DNA of 6,529 nt from the NCBI GenBank assembly GCA_002710265.1, contig PAJW01000018.1, positions 11,872 through 18,400 of the forward strand, given 5' to 3'. Under the pieces are notes generated by a model. It ran no database searches. It was not told where the DNA came from and was given only the letters and a program-made list of their open reading frames with translations. The translations under genes and the position numbers were made by a program. Positions 1-5,334 of the stretch are shown here, in pieces (positions within the stretch are counted from its first letter, which is position 1; every line of letters starts with the position of its first letter). This DNA is from Gammaproteobacteria bacterium. GTDB lineage: Bacteria; Pseudomonadota; Gammaproteobacteria; Magnimaribacterales; D2472.

Positions 1-1647
1 TCATTATCAATAACATATAGCGATATTGATAACACAAGTGACGAACTGACATTTAGCGCTAAAGTTAATAATATTTCTGTACCATCAACATTTACAGAAA
101 CAAGTGAAGGTATTGGAGATATTGTATTAGACCTTAGTTCGCTTGGTTCAGCAGGTTTCTTTGATGCTGAAATAATAGTGTCTGATGGTGATTTAACAGG
201 TTCGGATTCATACTCAACATGGCATATATCTAATAAAACGGTTGTAACTATTAATCAGGATGATGATCCAGAAGATGGCTTTGACGGTGGGTCAAAAACT
301 CCGAAAGATTATTATGTTTATTATCTAGTTGGAGATCCATCTTCTCGAGGACGTACCAAATATTTGTTTATTGGAGATTCATTAAATGGCGAATCAGACA
401 TTAATTTATATAGAAGAGCATTGATAGCATCTGTAAATAAGCTTAATTCATCAGATGCTACTGAATTTTTTAGTGATGATTATTTTACGGTAGTATCAGC
501 AGAGCCCGTTAATCCTGATGGTACAAGCCCGGTCGGAATAAGAACTGGTTGTTATGATTTTGATGAAGATGTCTATTGTATAGGTGATATGGATACTGCG
601 ATATTTGATGTTTTACTTCCTGATAATGTTCTTGTATCAACTCTTACAAGAGTACAAGGTCGAGGAGTTAATCTTGGTAATAGAAATATCCAAAGAATCC
701 TAGAGAGCGATCCTGAGAGAACAAGACATACTTTGATGCACGAATTAGGACATGCCCATGGATTTATGGGCGATGAATATAGAAGTGATGAAAGAGACTT
801 AACTGATTCAGGTCGTAATGTAAATACCACAATAGAATCAAATGTTTCTGCTTTGAAATGGAATCACCACATACCTGATCAATTAAATGTCCTTGGTAAA
901 GATATTCAGGTTTGTTACAACTATGGAGATGGATCAATTGCTGATAGAGATGACCTTGGAATAACTCCTGCTGATTGTGACTGCAACATTAATGAATGGA
1001 GATTAGTAATAGATGCTAATGGAAATGAATCTTACGATTTTGTAAGAAAAAATCCAGAATGCAGTGGCGTTGGATTATTTGAAGGAAATTATTATGGTTT
1101 ATATGATAACTATAGACCAACATTTTGCTCTGTGATGGATGTATGCTCGAGTGCCGGCTATGGTCCTGTAAATGTCGAAGGATTTGCTGTTGGTTCAATA
1201 CAAAATCAAGGCTTTTATAGAACTGATTCAGTAGGCTTTTCTAGAGATCAAACAACAAATAATGCTACTGGGTGGAGAATGGTTCTGGATGTTGAATATG
1301 ACACGTCAAAAATTACATTGAAATGGTACGTTAATGGTGTTGAAGACACTTCTAAACAAAATCAAACAACTGTAACCTTTGAAAGACCAGCAGATAACGG
1401 AGTTGAGATATATACTGCAAAAGCTGTTGATTTAACTGGAACAATAATAGCTTCAGATGATGTTATTAACAATTCAGATTTCTATGAAGGAGCCTTCCAA
1501 TCCTACTTCTATTGGTGTGAATATGATTCAAATAATAATTGCTCATGGTCATATGGACCAGACCCATCAACTTACAGCCGGTATGATTATGGATATATGA
1601 ATGGTCCCTTAGGAGTAACATGGGGAATTAATTGGGAAAAATGGTAA
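1..1647 (+). CDS. Secreted M64-like zinc metallopeptidase, 5'-partial, with adhesin-type repeat
   Basis: The frame is open from base 1, so the start lies upstream; 548 codons are visible. A GTG at 178 is in frame but falls inside a beta-sandwich repeat and is not a credible start. Codons 1-80 look like a cadherin/Ig-type repeat (YSDIDN, LTFSA, VSDGDL). Codons 119-400 resemble peptidase family M64 (IgA-peptidase type): an early IGDS strand, then the zinc site HELGHAHGFMGDEY at codons 247-260. H247 and H251 are ligands, E248 is the catalytic base, and D258 is the probable third ligand. A later CSVMD segment (376-380) also fits the family. Codons 421-490 form an Ig-like domain, followed by an aromatic-rich tail with two cysteines. 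The many cysteines suggest an extracytoplasmic protein, but the signal peptide is outside the window. The substrate is unknown; family membership does not imply IgA cleavage. The stop overlaps the next gene. The peptidase call is strong, the exact family slightly less so. Confidence 0.85.
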   Translation, partial: SLSITYSDIDNTSDELTFSAKVNNISVPSTFTETSEGIGDIVLDLSSLGSAGFFDAEIIVSDGDLTGSDSYSTWHISNKTVVTINQDDDPEDGFDGGSKTPKDYYVYYLVGDPSSRGRTKYLFIGDSLNGESDINLYRRALIASVNKLNSSDATEFFSDDYFTVVSAEPVNPDGTSPVGIRTGCYDFDEDVYCIGDMDTAIFDVLLPDNVLVSTLTRVQGRGVNLGNRNIQRILESDPERTRHTLMHELGHAHGFMGDEYRSDERDLTDSGRNVNTTIESNVSALKWNHHIPDQLNVLGKDIQVCYNYGDGSIADRDDLGITPADCDCNINEWRLVIDANGNESYDFVRKNPECSGVGLFEGNYYGLYDNYRPTFCSVMDVCSSAGYGPVNVEGFAVGSIQNQGFYRTDSVGFSRDQTTNNATGWRMVLDVEYDTSKITLKWYVNGVEDTSKQNQTTVTFERPADNGVEIYTAKAVDLTGTIIASDDVINNSDFYEGAFQSYFYWCEYDSNNNCSWSYGPDPSTYSRYDYGYMNGPLGVTWGINWEKW

Positions 1648-2114
1648 AAAATATAAACACATTATTTATTTTGCTCATGAGTATTTCTATCTCTGCAAAT
1701 ATTCCAATAATCTCAAAAAAAGACTTTGAAGAAAGAGATAATGCAATATTTTCAGATGAAATAGCACAAATTTATAAACTATCCTCCAATAGATTTGGGA
1801 TTTCAAAAATTAATTCATCTACTGGAAAACCTTCTAAGGTGATTGTTAGAAACATGAAATTATTAACCCCATCAGATGACTATGCCTTGCAAGTTCTTGA
1901 TAGTGATAAAAATGAAATCTTTTTAATTGGATTAGGAAACCCATTTTATATTCATGCTCAACATATTGGATATGAAGAAAGTAATTTCTTTGGTGGTTAT
2001 GTAGATGCTGAAATTCAAATCGCACTTCCTTTAAGTGCTGATGCTTCTTATTTTGTTCTTTTGTCTCAAGAAAATAAATTTTTAAAAAAAATTAGCGAAG
2101 TAAAAGTTAAGTAA
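1641..2114 (+). CDS. Small exported protein coupled to the M64-like peptidase, function unknown
   Basis: This gene encodes 157 residues. I chose ATG 1641 over an in-frame TTG at 1632 because the ATG gives a compact signal peptide and sits in ATGGTAA, where it overlaps the peptidase stop (TAA 1645-1647). GGGA at 1634-1637 is a close, weak ribosome site, so translational coupling is likely. Residues 1-19 are a short Lys-containing start, a hydrophobic core (LFILLM) and a small-residue end (SISA), consistent with Sec export and cleavage near residue 19. There is no lipobox and no other membrane segment. The rest alternates short hydrophobic strands with charged turns (ALQVLDSDKNEIFLIG, then AEIQIALPL, then YFVLLS), which suggests a small all-beta domain, and it has no cysteine. 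I do not recognise the family. The coupling points to a role with the peptidase, such as chaperone, inhibitor or surface partner; this is inference. Confidence 0.8.
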   Translation: MVKNINTLFILLMSISISANIPIISKKDFEERDNAIFSDEIAQIYKLSSNRFGISKINSSTGKPSKVIVRNMKLLTPSDDYALQVLDSDKNEIFLIGLGNPFYIHAQHIGYEESNFFGGYVDAEIQIALPLSADASYFVLLSQENKFLKKISEVKVK

Positions 2115-2135
2115 TATTTTCATAAATTTAACTGC

Positions 2136-2164
2136 TTGAAAGCTTAATATTTAAAGAGTATATT
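2136..2164 (+). promoter_or_regulatory. Sigma70-type promoter of the tRNA-Gly gene
   Basis: TTGAAA (2136-2141) and TATATT (2159-2164) are separated by exactly 17 bases. Standard spacing puts the transcript start near 2171, about 5 bases before the mature tRNA end. The segment after the -10 contains a run of four Cs, unusual in this AT-rich DNA; G/C-rich discriminators are typical of stringently controlled stable-RNA promoters. Confidence 0.75.
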
Positions 2165-2175
2165 AAGTCCCCAAT

Positions 2176-2251
2176 GCGGTACTAGCTCAGTTGGTAGAGC
2201 GTCTGCTTGCCAAGCAGAAGGCCGCCGGTTCGAGACCGGCGTACCGCACCA
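2176..2251 (+). tRNA. tRNA-Gly, anticodon GCC
   Basis: A complete cloverleaf with every stem perfectly paired. The acceptor is GCGGTAC (2176-2182) with GTACCGC (2241-2247). The D stem is GCTC (2185-2188) with GAGC (2197-2200). The anticodon stem is TCTGC (2202-2206) with GCAGA (2214-2218), around the loop TTGCCAA with anticodon GCC at 2209-2211. The variable loop is 5 bases. The T stem is GCCGG (2224-2228) with CCGGC (2236-2240), around TTCGAGA. CCA is encoded at 2249-2251. The tRNA decodes GGC and GGU glycine codons. The discriminator base (2248) is A, whereas bacterial tRNA-Gly usually carries U. No clear intrinsic terminator follows. Confidence 0.98.
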
Positions 2252-2254
2252 ACT

Positions 2255-2289
2255 TATAATCAGAACTTATATATTTTTTATGCTTTAAT
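2255..2289 (+). promoter_or_regulatory. Candidate -10 elements for the esterase gene
   Basis: Two -10-like boxes lie between the tRNA and the esterase start. TATAAT at 2255-2260 is a perfect match and would start transcription near 2267, giving a leader of about 30 bases with no Shine-Dalgarno. TTTAAT at 2284-2289 matches 5 of 6 and would start at 2296, one base before the ATG, giving an essentially leaderless mRNA. Neither has a convincing -35 box, and read-through from the tRNA promoter is also possible. Confidence 0.4.
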
Positions 2290-2296
2290 ACTAATT

Positions 2297-3265
2297 ATGA
2301 AAAATATTCACCTTTTAATTTTTCTAATTATAATTTCTGCCTGCGGGGGAGGTGGTTCCTCTAATTCTCAAGAAACTGATTCAACAAATTTACCTAACAT
2401 AAACTTAATTACAGAATCTTGTTCCCCAAGCTGGTGGAACTCAAGTTTAGATAAATGTGAATTGATTCATGATTCACTAGAAAGATATTATTATATCTAC
2501 GTTCCGTCAAATATTGATATAAATAAAAGCATACCTTTACTCTTTGCTTTACATGGATATGGTTCAACAGCAAGAAATCATTTTAGCTACACAAATTATC
2601 AATCGTTAGCAGATGCAAACAATTTTGTAATTGTCTTTCCACAAGGGTATGCAATGAATACCGCATTAGCTAGCTCTTCATCTCATTGGAATGTAGGTGG
2701 CTGGACAATTGGAAGTAATGTTAATGATATAGATTTCATTGATAGCGTGATTGAATTGGTATCTAATAAAGTTCAAATTGATGAAACAAGAATTTATTCA
2801 TCTGGAATGTCTAATGGTGGTTTTATGAGCTATCATCTCGCATGTAATTTAAGTACTAAAATTGCTGCAATTGCTTCAGTTACTGGTTCTATGACACCTG
2901 AAACTTACTCAAGCTGCAGTCCAAAACATTCTACTCCTATTCTTCAAATCCACGGACTTAGAGATGTAGTTGTTCCTTATAATGGATTGTCTTATATAGA
3001 GAGCATTCCCAAAGTTATGCAATATTGGTCTGAATATAATAGCTGTGATTTAGAACCAGAAATTTTAATAGTTGATAATTTTGATGATGACTATTCAATT
3101 AATTTTGAAACATATATGAATTGTTTAAATAATATCAATATAAAGTTAATCCTTCATAGCACCATGGGTCACACATGGCCAATGACAAACAATTACGGTC
3201 TAAGTGCCTCAAATGAAATTTGGGATTTTGTTTCACAATATGACATCTATGGAAAAATAAATTAG
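2297..3265 (+). CDS. Lipoprotein esterase, PHB depolymerase/LpqC-like alpha/beta hydrolase
   Basis: This gene encodes 322 residues. ATG 2297 begins a typical lipoprotein signal: K2, a hydrophobic run, then the lipobox ISAC with the lipidated cysteine at C16. A Gly/Ser-rich linker follows, and the lack of Asp at +2 favours the outer membrane. The frame is open back into the tRNA, but those codons are not protein-like. The hydrolase fold shows the oxyanion segment HGYG (86-89) and the nucleophile S172 in GMSNGG. The probable acid is D223 (HGLRD, with VVPY after it) and the catalytic His is H292 (GHTWP). These match secreted esterases annotated as polyhydroxybutyrate depolymerase, LpqC or feruloyl esterase. 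It should hydrolyse ester bonds in an extracellular polymer or ester; the sequence does not identify which. Six cysteines besides C16 (42, 54, 183, 207, 250, 276) suggest disulfides. It appears to be a single-gene unit. Confidence 0.88.
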   Translation: MKNIHLLIFLIIISACGGGGSSNSQETDSTNLPNINLITESCSPSWWNSSLDKCELIHDSLERYYYIYVPSNIDINKSIPLLFALHGYGSTARNHFSYTNYQSLADANNFVIVFPQGYAMNTALASSSSHWNVGGWTIGSNVNDIDFIDSVIELVSNKVQIDETRIYSSGMSNGGFMSYHLACNLSTKIAAIASVTGSMTPETYSSCSPKHSTPILQIHGLRDVVVPYNGLSYIESIPKVMQYWSEYNSCDLEPEILIVDNFDDDYSINFETYMNCLNNINIKLILHSTMGHTWPMTNNYGLSASNEIWDFVSQYDIYGKIN

Positions 3266-3273
3266 TTTCAAAA

Positions 3274-3309
3274 TTTATACACTTTTGTTTCAAAAGAATG
3301 TGTATATAA
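3274..3309 (+). repeat. Dyad symmetry between esterase and 3345 gene (operator or weak terminator)
   Basis: The inner stem is CTTTTG (3282-3287) with CAAAAG (3291-3296) around a TTT loop. The outer stem is TATACA (3276-3281) with TGTATA (3301-3306), with AATG bulged on the right side; a few further T-A pairs are possible. The dyad starts 8 bases after the esterase stop, so it could end or stabilise that transcript, although no clean T-run follows directly. It also covers the expected -35 region of the next promoter, so it may equally be a protein-binding site. Confidence 0.55.
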
Positions 3310-3310
3310 A

Positions 3311-3319
3311 TGTTATATT
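3311..3319 (+). promoter_or_regulatory. Candidate extended -10 promoter for the 3345 gene
   Basis: TGTTATATT reads as an extended -10 (TG, one base, TATATT at 3314-3319). Standard spacing places the transcript start near 3326, giving a 19-base leader that includes the Shine-Dalgarno. The -35 position (about 3291-3296) lies in the dyad and does not resemble TTGACA, which suits a promoter relying on the extended -10. Confidence 0.5.
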
Positions 3320-3330
3320 ATCTTTTTTAT

Positions 3331-3338
3331 AAGGGAGA
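3331..3338 (+). promoter_or_regulatory. Strong Shine-Dalgarno for the 3345 gene
   Basis: AAGGGAGA lies upstream of ATG 3345, with 7 bases between the GGGAG core and the start codon. It is the only strong ribosome-binding site in the window and fixes this start. It suggests higher expression than the neighbouring genes. Confidence 0.85.
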
Positions 3339-3344
3339 AATTAA

Positions 3345-4085
3345 ATGAAATATTTTTTAAGTTTAAGCTTGTTATTAAGTTTTAACATTATTGCTGACGA
3401 AAGTCCTGTCTATGAACCAAATGTTGCTGAGTACTACGTTAGTAGCTTTAAAGATGGCAAAGATATGGATGATATGATGAAGTGGGCTGAAAAGTGGAAT
3501 ATGTGGGCGGATAAAACTGACCATTTTGAAAATTATACAGCTGCAATGCTGGTGCCTTATTATCACAGTGGAGAACAACCTCATGATTTTGTTTGGGTGG
3601 GTATAAGCCCAGATTCAGAAGCTCACCATAAGGGAAATGATCACTGGTTTAATAATGGGACGAAACTTTTAGCTGAATTAAATAAAATTCTAGATCAAGG
3701 TAATCAAACTACTTATACATGGCAAAGAACTGTATCTGAAACACCAAGTGGTCAAAATGCTTATGTGGTTTATTCTGACTGTAAATTGGGCGAGGGCGTT
3801 ACAGCTACTCAATTCTATGACGCTTATTATGCTTATGCAGTAGCTGCAAAAAAAATGGGTGATGTAGCTGGTAGAAAAATGATTTTCCCAAATATGGGAG
3901 TACCTTCAACATGGGATTACGATTTTGTTCAAGCGGTTTCAACTGAAACAATTGCAGATTATGGTAAGAATTGGACAAATTTCTGGAGTAATACTGATGA
4001 TATGCCTGAACTAAAGGCTTTAAACGATTTAGGTGGCTCTTGTGAGAACGAAAGATCTTATGGAATTGTGCCAGTAAGAGGCTAA
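3345..4085 (+). CDS. Secreted protein with two tandem related domains, function unknown
   Basis: This gene encodes 246 residues, with the start fixed by the Shine-Dalgarno. Residues 1-17 are a Sec signal (MKYF, a Leu/Ser-rich core, then IIA before DES), with cleavage near residue 17 and no lipobox. The mature part appears to be two copies of one domain, about 28-116 and 140-232. The block at 68-104 (MLVPYYHSG, DFVWVGIS, NDHWFNN) lines up with the block at 179-216 (MIFPNMG, DFVQAVS, KNWTNFWSN). In each copy a helix rich in Trp or Tyr comes before this block. The order strand, helix, strand, strand suggests a tandem ferredoxin-like (dimeric alpha/beta barrel) fold, which is an inference. The only cysteines, C146 and C233, may form a disulfide. 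The protein is acidic and aromatic-rich and has no catalytic motif I know. Its own promoter, strong ribosome site and terminator make it a single-gene unit, probably well expressed. Confidence 0.8.
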   Translation: MKYFLSLSLLLSFNIIADESPVYEPNVAEYYVSSFKDGKDMDDMMKWAEKWNMWADKTDHFENYTAAMLVPYYHSGEQPHDFVWVGISPDSEAHHKGNDHWFNNGTKLLAELNKILDQGNQTTYTWQRTVSETPSGQNAYVVYSDCKLGEGVTATQFYDAYYAYAVAAKKMGDVAGRKMIFPNMGVPSTWDYDFVQAVSTETIADYGKNWTNFWSNTDDMPELKALNDLGGSCENERSYGIVPVRG

Positions 4086-4099
4086 TAAAATAATAGATT

Positions 4100-4130
4100 A
4101 AAAAAAGGGAGCTTTAGCTCCCTTTTTTTT
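4100..4130 (+). terminator. Rho-independent terminator after the 3345 gene
   Basis: A perfect 6-bp GC-rich stem, GGGAGC (4107-4112) with GCTCCC (4117-4122), encloses the loop TTTA and is followed by eight Ts (4123-4130). Seven As (4100-4106) precede it, so it could work in both directions, but no gene converges on it here. It separates the secreted protein from the monooxygenase. Confidence 0.95.
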
Positions 4131-4144
4131 ATTAACTAAATGGG

Positions 4145-4150
4145 CATAAT
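4145..4150 (+). promoter_or_regulatory. Candidate -10 box of the monooxygenase gene, leaderless spacing
   Basis: CATAAT matches the -10 consensus at 5 of 6 positions. If its last base is at -7, +1 falls on base 4157, the G of the GTG start, predicting a leaderless mRNA. The -35 region overlaps the T-run of the preceding terminator and has only T-rich similarity to consensus. No Shine-Dalgarno precedes the start. Confidence 0.45.
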
Positions 4151-4156
4151 AGCTAT

Positions 4157-5266
4157 GTGAATAATTATGAAAATTCTGTTGCTATTATTGGGGCAGGGAT
4201 ATCTGGTTTAGCCCTTGGAAGCTTTCTTAAAGAAAATAATTTTGCATGCGTGATTTTTGAAAGGTCCTCAAATATCAGTGAATATGGAGCTGGAATATCA
4301 ATATCACCTAACGGTAAGGATGTATTAAAAAAATTAAACATTCTTGATGAATTAAAGACTATTTCAGGAAATTCTAAAAAGACCATTTTTTATTCAAATC
4401 TTAAAGAAATCACCTCTATCAATACTGATGTTATAACAACATCCAGAAAAAATTTATATGATCTTTTGCTTAAAAAGTATTCCTCTTTGGGTGGCGAAAT
4501 TTTGTTTGACTACGAATTAAATGACATCGATATGGAAAATAAAAATATTTATTTCAAAAATGGTATTAATCATCATGTTAAGCATATCGCTGCATGTGAT
4601 GGAATTAAATCAAAATGCAGGCAAATATGTTTCGGGTCTGAAATGCCTCAATATAGTGGTTATTCCGTTTGGAGAACAATATTAGATCAAAATCAAACCA
4701 ATATTAATTTTTATCTTGGTTCTGGTTTTCATATCGTTTCTTATCCAATAAATAACAATAAAACTAGTTTTGTAGCTGCAGTAAAAACTAGAGAGAAAAA
4801 TGAAGAATCGTGGATGCTTAGAGGAACATATTCTGACCTAAGCAAAGATATCCCAATTGAAATTCTTGATAACTTTGAAACACTTAAAAATAAAAAAGAT
4901 ATTTATAAATGGGGTATTTATACGAGATCTAAAATAAAATCTTTATATTCAACCAATCTTACTTTATTTGGCGATGCAGCTCATCCAATCACTCCATTTA
5001 TTGGGCAGGGTGGATGCATGGCTCTTGAAGATGTATATGAATTTACTAAAGTTTTAAAATCCAATAATGGCCAATTTTTAAAAACACAAAAAGAGTATCA
5101 ATCAAAAAGGCTTAAAAGGGTCAGATATATTAATAAAACCTCAATGAATCAAGGCAAGCTAAATCATACCAAGAATCCTTTTTTGGTATTTTTTAGAAAT
5201 TTCTTAATGAAAAATACAAATATAATAATGCTTATGACAAAAAAGATATGGGAATATAGAATCTAA
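4157..5266 (+). CDS. FAD-dependent aromatic-ring hydroxylase-like monooxygenase (class A)
   Basis: This gene encodes 369 residues from a GTG start. The start is chosen because the dinucleotide-binding fold begins at once (residues 8-35) and a stop lies in frame just upstream. It shows the three hallmarks of single-component FAD/NAD(P)H monooxygenases: GAGISG (12-17) with E35 at the end of the second strand for ADP-ribose binding; the DG motif ACDGIKSKCR (146-155); and the GD motif GDAAHP (272-277) followed by GQGGCMALED for FAD binding. R97 occupies the conserved helix position. Such enzymes insert one oxygen atom into aromatic or similar cytoplasmic substrates. The tail (QG, then NPF, then FRNFLMKN at 332-352) recalls the salicylate/3-hydroxybenzoate hydroxylase, urate hydroxylase (HpxO) and zeaxanthin epoxidase group. 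The substrate cannot be read from sequence, and no catabolic neighbour helps. No anchor or truncation is seen; the length is slightly short for the family. Confidence 0.9.
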   Translation: MNNYENSVAIIGAGISGLALGSFLKENNFACVIFERSSNISEYGAGISISPNGKDVLKKLNILDELKTISGNSKKTIFYSNLKEITSINTDVITTSRKNLYDLLLKKYSSLGGEILFDYELNDIDMENKNIYFKNGINHHVKHIAACDGIKSKCRQICFGSEMPQYSGYSVWRTILDQNQTNINFYLGSGFHIVSYPINNNKTSFVAAVKTREKNEESWMLRGTYSDLSKDIPIEILDNFETLKNKKDIYKWGIYTRSKIKSLYSTNLTLFGDAAHPITPFIGQGGCMALEDVYEFTKVLKSNNGQFLKTQKEYQSKRLKRVRYINKTSMNQGKLNHTKNPFLVFFRNFLMKNTNIIMLMTKKIWEYRI

Positions 5267-5300
5267 ATTACTCTCAAAATATTAGTTGCATTTACTATTA

Positions 5301-5328
5301 TTGGTTAATTTTATTAACTTGATATAAT
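5301..5328 (+). promoter_or_regulatory. Malate synthase promoter with leaderless spacing and internal palindrome
   Basis: TTGGTT (5301-5306) and a perfect TATAAT (5323-5328) are 16 bases apart. Standard spacing puts +1 on base 5335, the A of the malate synthase ATG. The spacer carries the palindrome GTTAAT-TTT-ATTAAC (5304-5318), which overlaps the -35 box and is well placed for a repressor. No Shine-Dalgarno is present before the start. Confidence 0.65.
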
Positions 5329-5334
5329 TTACAA

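Noticed and set aside
178..180. GTG as the start of the metallopeptidase
   Set aside because: The frame is open from base 1 and the GTG lies within a beta-sandwich repeat (the V of VSDGDL); there is no ribosome site or signal peptide.
573..830. Antisense open frames at 573-830, 1016-1198, 3375-3584 and 4165-4386
   Set aside because: Each lies opposite a well-supported gene, has no ribosome site or recognisable motif, and has composition expected of a complementary-strand shadow.
1632..1640. TTG start for the small exported protein
   Set aside because: It adds only three residues, uses a rare start codon, and ATG 1641 gives the tighter, typical overlap with the upstream stop.
2105..2133. Inverted repeat AGTTAA / TTAACT at the end of the small exported gene, as a terminator
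   Set aside because: Only 6 AT-rich pairs with a 17-base loop and no T-run; too weak to terminate transcription.
2251..2271. Direct repeat AACTTATA, two copies 13 bases apart, after the tRNA, as a phage attachment site or integration scar
   Set aside because: The repeat is short and AT-rich, does not duplicate the tRNA 3' end, and no integrase or phage gene is nearby.
2207..2296. Upstream extension of the esterase frame, starting at a TTG in the tRNA anticodon loop
   Set aside because: These 30 codons lie in the tRNA gene and its 3' flank and encode no signal-like sequence; ATG 2297 starts a perfect lipoprotein signal.
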